Below, piece by piece: positions 19,901-27,007 of a DNA stretch of 64,000 nt (its first letter is position 1; every line of letters begins with the position of its first letter). The position numbers and the translations under genes are program-made. Source of the stretch: Flavilitoribacter sp020436695 (GTDB lineage: Bacteria; Bacteroidota; Bacteroidia; Chitinophagales; Saprospiraceae); the NCBI GenBank assembly GCA_041392665.1, contig JAWKLQ010000029.1, positions 62,001-126,000 of the forward strand. The letters are read 5' to 3'. The notes below the pieces were generated by a model. That model saw only the letters and a program-made list of their open reading frames with translations, was not told where the DNA came from and did not search any database.

Positions 19901-20768
19901 TCTCTTCGATATTATCTTCATCCAGGATAATATCGCGTTCGAGGATGATCTCGTTCCGCTCAATCGTCACTACCTCACCGGTATCTTCATCCACGAAGTC
20001 TTCCGTCCAGGTGCGAAGCACCCTGGCCGCCAGTTTACGACCGATGGCCTGCTCCAGTTCGTCTCTATCAGCCGACACTTCATCCGCCAGATCGAATATA
20101 TCCAGGATGGATTTATCCGAGTCAAAACCAATGGCACGCAGCAACGTGGTAACCGGAAATTTCTTCTTACGATCGATATACGCATACATCACAGTATTGA
20201 TATCGGTCGCAAATTCCATCCAGGCTCCCTTGAAAGGAATAACCCTTGCTGAATAGATCTTGGTCCCATTGGGGTGGAAGGATTGCCCGAAGAATACACC
20301 GGGAGAACGGTGCAACTGGGAGACGATAACCCGCTCGGCACCGTTAATGACGAAAGTCCCTTTCGGCGTCATGTACGGAATATTGCCCAGAAAAACGTCC
20401 TGCACGATCGTTTGGAAATCGATGTGCTCTTCGTCGTTACAAGACAGGCGCAGCTTGGCCTTCAGCGGCACGCTATAGGTCAGTCCGCGTTGCATGCACT
20501 CCTCGATCGTATAGCGGGGAGGGTCAATAAAGTAATCTAGAAACTCGAGAACAAAAATGTTTCTGGCATCGACGATAGGAAAGTTTTCCTGAAATACCCG
20601 GTAAAGTCCTTCATTCGCCCGGTTTTCGGGTGTCGTCTCCAACTGAAAGAATTCCTGGAAGGATTTCAACTGGATTTCGAGAAGATCAGGATACTGGGAG
20701 GAAAGTTTTATCTTGCCAAAGCTGATTCTGCGTTCTTCGGCTGTTTGCACCTTACCGTTTGAAGTCAT
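16947..20768 (-). CDS. rpoB: DNA-directed RNA polymerase subunit beta
   Basis: A 1273-residue beta subunit. The rifampicin-binding cluster FFGTSQLSQFLDQTNPL lies at about 468-484 and looks wild-type. GRHGNKG and the C-terminal MEVWALEAFGASNILQELLT clamp/anchor region are intact. The frame extends two codons upstream to a TTG at 20774; the ATG at 20768 is preferred. It follows rplL after a 261-bp gap with three stem-loops, as expected for a regulated ribosomal protein/polymerase junction. Confidence 0.99.
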   Translation of the reverse strand: MTSNGKVQTAEERRISFGKIKLSSQYPDLLEIQLKSFQEFFQLETTPENRANEGLYRVFQENFPIVDARNIFVLEFLDYFIDPPRYTIEECMQRGLTYSVPLKAKLRLSCNDEEHIDFQTIVQDVFLGNIPYMTPKGTFVINGAERVIVSQLHRSPGVFFGQSFHPNGTKIYSARVIPFKGAWMEFATDINTVMYAYIDRKKKFPVTTLLRAIGFDSDKSILDIFDLADEVSADRDELEQAIGRKLAARVLRTWTEDFVDEDTGEVVTIERNEIILERDIILDEDNIEEILDAGIETVILQKEDIELDYSIIYNTLQKDPSSSEMEAVQHIYRQLRGTDPPDEETARGIIDKLFFSDKRYNLGEVGRYKINRKLGLDISKEVLVLTKEDIISIVKYLVSLMNQKAEIDDIDHLSNRRVRTVGEQLYAQFGVGLARMARTIRERMNVRDNEVFTPIDLINARTLSSVINSFFGTSQLSQFLDQTNPLSEITNKRRISALGPGGLSRERAGFEVRDVHYSHYGRLCTIETPEGPNIGLISTLCVHAKVNKMGFLETPYRAVIDGQVDVDNEAAYLSAEGEDYKRIAQANAPIDIEGNFLSDRIKCREHGDFPVLTPEEIEFMDVAPNQIVGVSASLIPFLENDDANRALMGSNMQRQAVPLLRPSSPIVGTGLEGKVARDSRMLINAEGDGVVEYVDANEVVIRYDRSEEEQLVSFEDNRKSYQLTKFRRTNQGTCINLKPIVRRGQRVVKGQILCDGYATDLGELALGQNLKVAFMPWKGYNFEDAIVLSERVVREDIFTSLHIEHFELDVRDTKLGEEELTNDIPNVSEEATKDLDENGIIRVGAWVKEGDIIIGKITPKGESDPTPEEKLLRAIFGDKAGDVKDASMKAPPSAKGVVINKQLFARAKKDKVQKAQEKDLLSKLDDQHKIAVNELRTILIDKLMILLKDKKSQGVKSIYGELLIPSGTKFGTELLRDIEYQTVDYTKWTEDQHTNELIARLLHNYSIRFNEEVGRYKREKFNISIGDELPAGVLKLAKVYMAKKRKLKVGDKLAGRHGNKGIVSRIVRMEDMPFLEDGTPVDIVLNPLGVPSRMNLGQIFETVLGWAGEKLGVKFGTPIFDGARQDEIQEYIDQAGLPELGQTYLYDGETGDRFHQQATVGVIYMLKLSHMVDDKMHARSIGPYSLITQQPLGGKAQFGGQRFGEMEVWALEAFGASNILQELLTIKSDDINGRAKAYEAIVKGDNLPEPGIPESFNVLVHELRGLALDVKFE

Positions 20769-20884
20769 CTGCAAGTTTTTGTTGGTGATTAGCGGCGTTC
20801 CTTACTTTATAACGAACACCTCCAATATAGTAATATACTCCCGAGAAGGAAAAAAGTTTAATTGCCGCCAGTGGGAGGAGTTCT

Positions 20885-21016
20885 CAGGCACTTCTAAAGT
20901 GCCTGGCAACCCCAGCAAAATGCCAGACATCTGATACGGCAATAGGCTTAGCCAGTTCTAAACAACTCGCTAAGCCTTTAAGTTCCCGGAAATCCGGCGA
21001 ATGGCCAGATTTCCGG
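20885..21016 (-). promoter_or_regulatory. Three consecutive stem-loops between rplL and rpoB
   Basis: There are three perfect stems: 20885-20893 with 20897-20905 (CAGGCACTT/AAGTGCCTG, 3-nt loop), 20945-20952 with 20969-20976 (GGCTTAGC/GCTAAGCC), and 20986-20994 with 21008-21016 (CCGGAAATC/GATTTCCGG). None has a strong T run on the minus strand. In enteric bacteria the same junction carries a partial attenuator and an RNase III site; an equivalent role here is inferred from position. Confidence 0.6.
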
Positions 21017-21029
21017 TTTCCGGTTGAAA

Positions 21030-21416
21030 TTATTTCAACTCGATAGTAGCACCAGCTTCTTCCAGAGCAGCTTTGATGCTTTCAGCTTCTTCTTTACTTA
21101 CACCTTCTTTCAGGGTAGTCGGAGCACCGTCTACCATATCTTTGGCTTCTTTCAGGCCAACGTTAAGAAGGTTCTTCACTTCTTTCACTACTTTCAGCTT
21201 AGCAGCACCGGCTGATTCCAGTACAACATCGAATTCGGTTTTTTCAGCAGCAGCGGCACCCTCACCGTCACCACCGCCAGCAGCGGGAGCAGCAACTGCA
21301 ACTGCAGCAGCAGCGGGTTCAATACCGTATTCGGTTTTCAGGATGTCAGCCAATTCACTTACTTCTTTAACGGTAAGGTTTACCAGCTGTTCTGCGAATG
21401 CTTTAAGATCTGCCAT
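21030..21416 (-). CDS. rplL: 50S ribosomal protein L7/L12
   Basis: A 128-residue stalk protein that recruits translation factors. It has an N-terminal dimerisation helix pair (1-30), an Ala-rich flexible hinge (about 37-56) and a C-terminal domain with the conserved KTEFDVVL and KEAKDMVDGAP segments. It lies downstream of rplJ with a 121-bp gap. Length and order are typical. Confidence 0.99.
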   Translation of the reverse strand: MADLKAFAEQLVNLTVKEVSELADILKTEYGIEPAAAAVAVAAPAAGGGDGEGAAAAEKTEFDVVLESAGAAKLKVVKEVKNLLNVGLKEAKDMVDGAPTTLKEGVSKEEAESIKAALEEAGATIELK

Positions 21417-21537
21417 TATTAAATGGTTTTAAAAGTTGACGATAAAAATTTATCGTGCGATTTAAACTTGGAAGCCATATTCAATTGGTTGCCCCACGCA
21501 CTTCGGGCAACGGGCCCTTTCACTTGCCGGCCTGCTA

Positions 21538-22065
21538 TCAGGCGGCGCGCTCTTCCAATGCTTTCAGCAAACCGACAATGGTCTGACCGCCAGACTGCAA
21601 AGCACTGATAACGTTCTTTGCAGGAGATTGCAGCAGGCCGATCACCTCGCCGATGAGCTCTTCTTTGGATTTGAGCTTGGTAAGGGAGTCAATCTGATCA
21701 TCACCAATGTAAACTGCCGTATCGATGTAGGCAGCTTTCAGGATAGGTTTTTCGGAATCCTTACGGAATTCCTTCAGCACCTTGGCCGGTACGTTGGCCG
21801 TTTCGGTGAACAGAATTGCGGTGGGTCCTTTCAGGGACTCGTATAGTGCGTCGTATCTTCTGTCTGCATCGAAAGATTCGAGGGCTTTCTGAGCCAAAGT
21901 GTTTTTAACCACTTTCATCTCTACACCTTTCTCGAAACAGAGTCTACGGAAATTATTTACCTGCTCTACCGTGAGGGTCGAAGCATCGGTCAGATAAAAA
22001 TAACTGACGTTGGAGAATTTATCCTTCAGCCCTTCAATGGCGGCAGCTTTTTCTGCTTTAGTCAT
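21538..22065 (-). CDS. rplJ: 50S ribosomal protein L10
   Basis: A 175-residue protein that anchors the L7/L12 dimers on the ribosome. It opens MTKAEKAAAIEGLKDKFSN and contains the FRRLCFEKGVEMKVVKNTLA RNA-binding segment and a C-terminal helix for L7/L12 binding. It starts 20 bp after rplA and is cotranscribed with it. Confidence 0.98.
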   Translation of the reverse strand: MTKAEKAAAIEGLKDKFSNVSYFYLTDASTLTVEQVNNFRRLCFEKGVEMKVVKNTLAQKALESFDADRRYDALYESLKGPTAILFTETANVPAKVLKEFRKDSEKPILKAAYIDTAVYIGDDQIDSLTKLKSKEELIGEVIGLLQSPAKNVISALQSGGQTIVGLLKALEERAA

Positions 22066-22085
22066 TTTCTGTCGAAGTTTAAAAC

Positions 22086-22778
22086 TTACTTAATGGTTTT
22101 GGTATCGATCTTGATACCAGGACTCATCGTGCTGGCGACCGTGATCGATTTCATATAAGTTCCCTTAGCAGAAGATGGTTTCATACGCTGCAAGGTCGAG
22201 AGGATCTCGTTAGCGTTGCCTACCAGGTTTTCCGGTGGAAAGGAAACTCTACCCACTGAAGTGTGAACGATACCATATTTATCAACACGGAAGGAGATCT
22301 TACCTTTTTTCACTTCTTCCACTGCGGCACCCACGTTAGGTGTTACCGTACCCGTCTTAGGGTTGGGCATCAGGCCACGTGGACCAAGAATACGACCGAT
22401 ACGGCCCACTTTGGCCATTACCTGCGGCATTGCGATCACTACGTCGACGTCCGTCCAGCCACCTTGTACTTTAGCGATCAGATCATCCAGACCAACATAG
22501 TCTGCTCCGGCTTCTCTGGCTTCATCCTCCTTATCAGGAGTACAGAAAACAGCAACCCGCTTGGTTTTACCCGTACCGTGAGGCAGGGATACAGAACCTC
22601 TCAGTGCCTGATCAGCTTTCCGGGGGTCGATCCCCAGGCGTACGTGCAGGTCAACGGAAGCGTCAAACTTTGTCGTGTTGACTTCTTTGACCAGCGCCAT
22701 TGCTTCATCCAGGGTGTATACTTTTTCAGCATCTACCTTGGCATTAACAGCGGCACGTTTTTTTCCAATTTTCGCCAT
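22086..22778 (-). CDS. rplA: 50S ribosomal protein L1
   Basis: A 230-residue L1 stalk protein. It has the conserved LPHGTGKTKRVAVF motif and GPRGLMPNPKTGTVT signature. In many bacteria L1 represses its own mRNA; no L1-binding mimic was identified by eye in the 139-bp rplK-rplA gap. Confidence 0.98.
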   Translation of the reverse strand: MAKIGKKRAAVNAKVDAEKVYTLDEAMALVKEVNTTKFDASVDLHVRLGIDPRKADQALRGSVSLPHGTGKTKRVAVFCTPDKEDEAREAGADYVGLDDLIAKVQGGWTDVDVVIAMPQVMAKVGRIGRILGPRGLMPNPKTGTVTPNVGAAVEEVKKGKISFRVDKYGIVHTSVGRVSFPPENLVGNANEILSTLQRMKPSSAKGTYMKSITVASTMSPGIKIDTKTIK

Positions 22779-22917
22779 TTCAAAAAAATTTTGAGGTGAA
22801 TAACATTTCCCGTGCGCTATCGCCGGGAAACTCCCTACATGAAAAATTTCAATGTCAATGACAATTTTAATCTAAGAACTGATTGCTATTGTCATTTCCA
22901 TTGGTACTGTTATTCAA
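22779..22917 (-). other. rplK-rplA gap with an imperfect inverted repeat
   Basis: AATGTCAATGACAAT and ATTGTCATTTCCATT (about 22852-22902) form an imperfect hairpin built from TGTCA/TGACA words. It may be an L1 regulatory target or another member of the intergenic word-repeat family. Confidence 0.45.
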
Positions 22918-23364
22918 TTAGTTCTCGTCCCAGGGAGCCGTACCGGAAACCGTGATACCCATACTGCGAGCAGTACCGGCTACCATTTTCATTCCGGATT
23001 CTACGGTAAAGCAATTCAGATCAGACATTTTGTTTTCAGCAATTGCCCGAACCTGATCCCAGGTCACAGATCCTACTTTGTTACGGTTGGGTTCGGAAGA
23101 ACCACCTTTCAGTTTAGCGGCTTCCAATAGTTGCACAGCTGCGGGAGGCGTCTTAATGATAAAATCAAAAGACTTATCCTTGTAAACCGTGATAACTACG
23201 GGAAGAATTTTACCCTGATTATCCTGCGTAGCGGCATTAAAACGCTTGCAGAATTCCATGATATTCACCCCTTTAGCACCCAAAGCAGGGCCTACGGGAG
23301 GTGCCGGGTTGGCCTGCCCGCCTTTCACCTGAAGTTTGATAAACGTTTCTATCTGTTTAGCCAT
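22918..23364 (-). CDS. rplK: 50S ribosomal protein L11
   Basis: A 148-residue protein of the GTPase-associated centre. It has the Pro-rich N-terminal PAPPVGPALGAKGVNIMEFC and the C-terminal rRNA-binding domain ending SMGITVSGTAPWDEN. It follows nusG after 211 bp. Confidence 0.99.
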   Translation of the reverse strand: MAKQIETFIKLQVKGGQANPAPPVGPALGAKGVNIMEFCKRFNAATQDNQGKILPVVITVYKDKSFDFIIKTPPAAVQLLEAAKLKGGSSEPNRNKVGSVTWDQVRAIAENKMSDLNCFTVESGMKMVAGTARSMGITVSGTAPWDEN

Positions 23365-23575
23365 AATTTGCCGGTTTTACCAGACGTTGGAATTACTGCC
23401 AGACTTTAGGGAAGCTTATCCTATTTGGTTCTCACAGGCCAAGAGGATTGACTAAAGCCACTGAGCAAAATGAATAAATATATTGTTTGTACCTTGAAGT
23501 TTTAGGTGAAGTATTTCGGTCGACAGTCAGCAGTTGACATTTAATGGCCCCAGCTCATTTAAGCTACAGGGTGCT

Positions 23576-24313
23576 TTATGCCTGTTTTTCGACCTGCATG
23601 AAATTCAGCTCTACTTCCGTACCGCGACCAAAGATCTTTACGATCACTTTCAGCTTTTTCTTTTCTTCGTTCACCTCCTGAATATCACCCACAAATTCGC
23701 TAAAGGGCCCATCGATGATCTTAACGGTCTCTCCTACGATGAAGGGCTCGATCAGAGATTCACCTGCGTCCTGAGATTCATCCACTTTACCCAGCAAGCG
23801 ATTGGCCTCGGCCGTGCGCATGGGGATCGGCTGGTTGCGTCCCAGAAAGTGAATAACGTTCGGAATATTGGTAATGGACTGAACAATCTCTCCGGACAAC
23901 TTAGAAGGAAGTGCCTCCACCAGGATGTACCCGGGCAGGATGTTACGTTCGGAGATGACTTTTTTCCCACCCCGGATCTTGTACACTTTTTCGGTGGGTA
24001 CCAAGACCTGAGAAATAAAACTATCCCAACCTGAACGCTTCACTTCCAGATCGATTCGCTCTTTGATCTTGCGTTCTTTACCGGAAATTACCCGCAACGA
24101 ATACCATTTGCTTTCTTCACCGGCAGGCTTCTTGGGCAAAACCGGCAAAGCAGGCGCTTCGCTTTCTTCTTCCTCCTCTTCGTCTATATCATCTACATCA
24201 GGCTCGAAATCGAACTCCTCCTCATCAGCTTCTACATCAAACTCTTCCTGCTCTGAAGATGCCTGCAGTTCTTCTTCCTCTTCCGGAGATAGTTTATCCT
24301 TTTCTTCACTCAT
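23576..24313 (-). CDS. nusG: Transcription elongation/antitermination factor NusG with acidic N-terminal extension
   Basis: A 245-residue protein, about 60 residues longer than typical NusG. Residues about 1-60 are extremely acidic (EEEELQASSEQEEFDVEADE, then DDIDEEEEEESE) and low-complexity. The NGN domain starts at KWYSLRVISGKERKIKERI, and the KOW domain at GETVKIIDGPFSEFVGDIQE. It couples RNA polymerase to ribosomes or Rho. The frame extends upstream to a TTG at 24343, but the ATG at 24313 is preferred. It lies 32 bp after secE. Confidence 0.96.
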   Translation of the reverse strand: MSEEKDKLSPEEEEELQASSEQEEFDVEADEEEFDFEPDVDDIDEEEEEESEAPALPVLPKKPAGEESKWYSLRVISGKERKIKERIDLEVKRSGWDSFISQVLVPTEKVYKIRGGKKVISERNILPGYILVEALPSKLSGEIVQSITNIPNVIHFLGRNQPIPMRTAEANRLLGKVDESQDAGESLIEPFIVGETVKIIDGPFSEFVGDIQEVNEEKKKLKVIVKIFGRGTEVELNFMQVEKQA

Positions 24314-24345
24314 TTGAGTTGGGTTGGGATGGAAATTAATCAAGG

Positions 24346-24546
24346 CTATGAGTTAGTGCCAGTGCCATAGATCAGATCGGTGATGGCTTTAGCGATAGCA
24401 TCCATTCCGAAAATGATCAAAGCCAAAATAGCTGACCCGATAATTACCAGGATCGTGCTACTTTGCAGGCTAGACATACTCGGCCAAGTTACCTTGTGAA
24501 TCAGCTCATTGTAACTTTCCCGAATGTACAGACTGATCTTATCCAT
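24346..24546 (-). CDS. secE: Protein translocase subunit SecE
   Basis: A 66-residue, single-span SecE of the short bacterial type. The amphipathic helix SYNELIHKVTWPSMSSLQSS precedes one membrane segment (VIIGSAILALIIFGMDAI). It stabilises SecY in the inner membrane. It lies between tRNA-Trp and nusG, the usual bacterial position. Confidence 0.97.
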   Translation of the reverse strand: MDKISLYIRESYNELIHKVTWPSMSSLQSSTILVIIGSAILALIIFGMDAIAKAITDLIYGTGTNS

Positions 24547-24565
24547 TTTATTCTAAAAAATTTAG

Positions 24566-24638
24566 CACGGGCAGGAGGACTTGAACCCCCAGCCTACGGT
24601 TTTGGAGACCGTCGCTCTACCAGTTGAGCTATGCCCGT
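24566..24638 (-). tRNA. tRNA-Trp (CCA)
   Basis: A 73-nt cloverleaf: acceptor ACGGGCA/TGCCCGT, discriminator G, anticodon loop CTCCAAA with anticodon CCA, and T-arm GGGTTCAAGTCC. No encoded CCA end. It lies between tuf and secE, a conserved position. Confidence 0.97.
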
Positions 24639-24642
24639 TTGT

Positions 24643-24694
24643 TCAGAGGTGAGATGGCGAGAGACGGTGAATAACTCACCTCCTCACTTCTGCT
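24643..24694. repeat. Word-repeat quasi-palindrome between tuf and tRNA-Trp
   Basis: GAGGTGAGATGGCGAGAGACGG is answered by CTCACCTCCTCACTTC. The words are of the form GGTGAG/CTCACC. Same architecture as the element at 16851-16943 but with a different word. Confidence 0.6.
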
Positions 24695-24713
24695 TAAGTT
24701 GTCAGACAGGTAT

Positions 24714-24737
24714 GGGTGTGAGGAACTCCCCACACCC
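24714..24737 (-). terminator. Hairpin after tuf
   Basis: GGGTGTG (24714-24720) pairs with CACACCC (24731-24737), about 40 nt after the tuf stop. No T run follows, so it may slow or partially terminate transcription before the downstream tRNA-Trp-secE genes. Confidence 0.5.
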
Positions 24738-24777
24738 AGTTACCATTATCTTTAAGTTCCCAAATGAGAACGATTTA

Positions 24778-25977
24778 TCAAACGTCCAGGATCTCCGTTA
24801 CCTGACCTGCACCTACGGTACGGCCACCTTCGCGGATAGCGAAACGAAGACCTTTTTCCATAGCGATGGTGTTCAGCAGGGTCACTTCCAGAGAAACGTT
24901 ATCGCCCGGCATTACCATTTCTACGCCTTCAGGCAGTTTCACGTCTCCGGTAACGTCAGTGGTACGGAAGTAGAACTGAGGACGGTAACCGTTGAAGAAC
25001 GGAGTGTGACGACCACCTTCGTCCTTACCCAGTACGTACACCTCACACTTGAACTTCTTGTGCGGTTTTACGGAACCAGGCTTACAGATTACCATACCAC
25101 GGCGGATAGCTTCTTTATCGATACCGCGCAGCAGCAGACCGGCGTTGTCACCAGCTTCACCACGAGTCAGGATCTTACGGAACATCTCCACACCGGTGAT
25201 TACAGAAGTAAGCGGCTTAGCACCTTCTGCCATCATACCTACGATCTCAACCGGATCACCGGTATTGATCACACCACGCTCGATACGACCGGTAGCAACA
25301 GTACCACGACCAGTGATAGAGAATACATCTTCGATCGGCATCAGGAACGGTTTGTCAATAGCACGTACCGGCTCGGGGATATGCTCATCAACAGCAGCCA
25401 TCAGTTCTTCGATCTTAGCTACAGCATCAGCATCATCTTCCAGTGCCTTCAGGGCAGAACCCATGATAACTGCAGCGTTATCGCCGTCGTACTCGTATTG
25501 GCTCAGCAATTCACGAACCTCCATGTCAACCAGTTCCAGCATCTCCTCGTCGTCAACCAGGTCAACTTTGTTCATGAAAACTACGATATTGGGTACACCT
25601 ACCTGGCGAGCCAGCAGGATGTGTTCACGTGTTTGAGGCATAGGACCATCAGTAGCAGCTACTACCAGGATAGCACCGTCCATCTGAGCAGCACCCGTTA
25701 CCATGTTTTTCACATAGTCGGCGTGACCAGGACAGTCAACGTGTGCATAGTGACGGTTTTGCGTTTCATATTCTACGTGTGCAGTGTTGATGGTGATACC
25801 CCGTTCTTTTTCTTCGGGAGCACCGTCAATTGCATCATAATCAGTCTTTTGAGCCAGACCAGCCTTCGATAGCACATAAGTGATGGCCGCAGTAAGAGTA
25901 GTCTTACCGTGGTCAACGTGGCCGATCGTACCAATGTTTACGTGAGGCTTAGTCCTCTGAAATGTTTCCTTTGCCAT
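24778..25977 (-). CDS. tuf: Elongation factor Tu
   Basis: A 399-residue GTPase delivering aminoacyl-tRNA. The P-loop is GHVDHGKT (19-26), switch II DCPGHADYVKNM and the guanine motif NKVD. The C-terminus ends GAGQVTEILDV. It sits between tRNA-Thr(GGT) and tRNA-Trp, the same order as enteric tufB. Confidence 0.99.
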   Translation of the reverse strand: MAKETFQRTKPHVNIGTIGHVDHGKTTLTAAITYVLSKAGLAQKTDYDAIDGAPEEKERGITINTAHVEYETQNRHYAHVDCPGHADYVKNMVTGAAQMDGAILVVAATDGPMPQTREHILLARQVGVPNIVVFMNKVDLVDDEEMLELVDMEVRELLSQYEYDGDNAAVIMGSALKALEDDADAVAKIEELMAAVDEHIPEPVRAIDKPFLMPIEDVFSITGRGTVATGRIERGVINTGDPVEIVGMMAEGAKPLTSVITGVEMFRKILTRGEAGDNAGLLLRGIDKEAIRRGMVICKPGSVKPHKKFKCEVYVLGKDEGGRHTPFFNGYRPQFYFRTTDVTGDVKLPEGVEMVMPGDNVSLEVTLLNTIAMEKGLRFAIREGGRTVGAGQVTEILDV

Positions 25978-26032
25978 CGGTGAATAATTTTTGGATACGA
26001 AATTTACCTATTAAAAAATGGGAAAACCTACG

Positions 26033-26104
<72 letters not shown>

Positions 26105-26155
26105 AAATGAGTTTAGGCCAATGCCTCACAGAAGCCCTGGTCCGTAAACTCATTG

Positions 26156-26228
26156 AGCGGGCGACGAGACTCGAACCCGCGACCCTCAGCTTGGAAGGCT
26201 GATGCTCTACCAACTGAGCTACGCCCGC
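26156..26228 (-). tRNA. tRNA-Gly (TCC)
   Basis: A 73-nt cloverleaf: acceptor GCGGGCG/CGCCCGC, discriminator T, anticodon stem TCAGC/GCTGA with loop CTTCCAA (anticodon TCC), T-arm GCGGGTTCGAGTCTCGT. Confidence 0.97.
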
Positions 26229-26235
26229 ATATCTT

Positions 26236-26320
26236 TTTTAGAAGTGAGGAGTGAGTTGATGAGAGGCAAGCAGGCTCTTCCAGGCCGAACTACTCACTCA
26301 CTATCTTACTTCTCACTGTC
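26236..26320. repeat. Word-repeat quasi-palindrome between tRNA-Tyr and tRNA-Gly
   Basis: GAAGTGAGGAGTGAGTTGATG is answered by CTACTCACTCACTATC followed by TTACTTCTCAC. The word is of the form GTGAGKAGTGAG. The transcript of the tRNA operon would fold here into a long imperfect hairpin. Confidence 0.65.
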
Positions 26321-26327
26321 TAAAGGG

Positions 26328-26410
26328 TGGGGGCGATAGGATTCGAACCTATTCAGTCGTAGACAACAGATTTACAGTCTGCCCCGGCTCTCCAACTCCG
26401 GCGCGCCCCC
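26328..26410 (-). tRNA. tRNA-Tyr (GTA)
   Basis: An 83-nt class II tRNA: acceptor GGGGGCG/CGCCCCC, discriminator A, anticodon stem GCAGA/TCTGT with loop CTGTAAA (anticodon GTA), a long variable arm, and T-arm AATAGGTTCGAATCCTATC. Confidence 0.97.
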
Positions 26411-26458
26411 AGATTTAAAATTGTCAATCTATACGTACACTACTTTTAAGTGTATGTG

Positions 26459-26532
26459 AGCCAGCAGAGGGATTCGAACCCCCGACCCGCTGATTACAAA
26501 TCAGCTGCTCTGGCCAACTGAGCTATGCTGGC
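26459..26532 (-). tRNA. tRNA-Thr (TGT)
   Basis: A 74-nt cloverleaf: acceptor GCCAGCA/TGCTGGC, discriminator T, anticodon stem GCTGA/TCAGC with loop TTTGTAA (anticodon TGT), T-arm CGGGGGTTCGAATCCCTC. It is the first intact tRNA of the Thr-Tyr-Gly-Thr-tuf array, the same order as thrU-tyrU-glyT-thrT-tufB in Escherichia coli. Confidence 0.97.
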
Positions 26533-26591
26533 AATTTTCTTCATTCTTGAACTCCAATTAGTGGAAGTCGAGAGATTTACTTCTCAGCCCT

Positions 26592-26634
26592 CCAGATTAC
26601 ATCGGAATGCTCCGGCCAACTGAGCTATGCTGGC
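26592..26634 (-). pseudogene. Degenerate tRNA 5' half (tRNA-Thr-derived remnant)
   Basis: The segment reads GCCAGCATAGCTCAGTTGGC at its 5' end, identical to the first 20 nt of the tRNA-Thr(TGT) 60 bp downstream. The D-arm and a mismatched anticodon stem (TTCCG/CTGGA) follow. There is no T-arm consensus and no complementary acceptor 3' strand. It therefore cannot form a full tRNA. It lies between the operon promoter (26698-26705) and the first real tRNA, so it is probably transcribed as leader. Confidence 0.75.
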
Positions 26635-26697
26635 AAAAAAGCCTTTCAAAACGCCTCAAAACTCCCTTCTTTTAGGGCCGCTCCGCAAAAGCGATTG

Positions 26698-26705
26698 CAA
26701 AGATA
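26698..26705 (-). promoter_or_regulatory. -7 box of the tRNA-tuf operon promoter
   Basis: On the minus strand TATCTTTG is a perfect TAnnTTTG match. A T-rich tract with TTTT sits 19 nt upstream and A/T runs occur further upstream (26718-26760), as expected of a very strong promoter. The start site would be about 55 nt before the tRNA remnant and 160 nt before the first intact tRNA. Confidence 0.6.
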
Positions 26706-26948
26706 GTACTTTCTAAGAAAAGAAAAAAACATTGAATTTTTTTTTCAGTATTTTTTTTCCCCGGCCTTAAAAGCGGGTTTTCTCCTATCGGTCTTATGGT
26801 CTTAATTGTTGGCTAACAAGCCTCCGGATAGTGACTAAAACGCCCCTGTCCTTCTTTTGCTTAAGCAGCAGAAACTCACACATATACAGCTCGCTTAAAA
26901 ACAAGTACTCTATCGCATACAAGCCGACAAAAATAATAGTTCCACCTG

Positions 26949-26980
26949 ATTGGAAAAATCCGGGCCTTAATTTACTTTCG
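26949..26980 (+). promoter_or_regulatory. Candidate promoter of the sulfotransferase gene
   Basis: ATTG (26949-26952), 20 nt, then TACTTTCG (26973-26980), one mismatch from TAnnTTTG. It ends 27 nt before the ATG at 27008. The rest of 26706-26948 holds homopolymer A/T runs and no gene. Confidence 0.4.
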
Positions 26981-27007
26981 TACGATTTTTTCAAAACCAA
27001 TAGTAGT

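Noticed and set aside
24631..25872. 413-codon plus-strand open frame opposite tuf
   Set aside because: Antisense to EF-Tu and starts inside tRNA-Trp; Thr/His/Ser-rich shadow.
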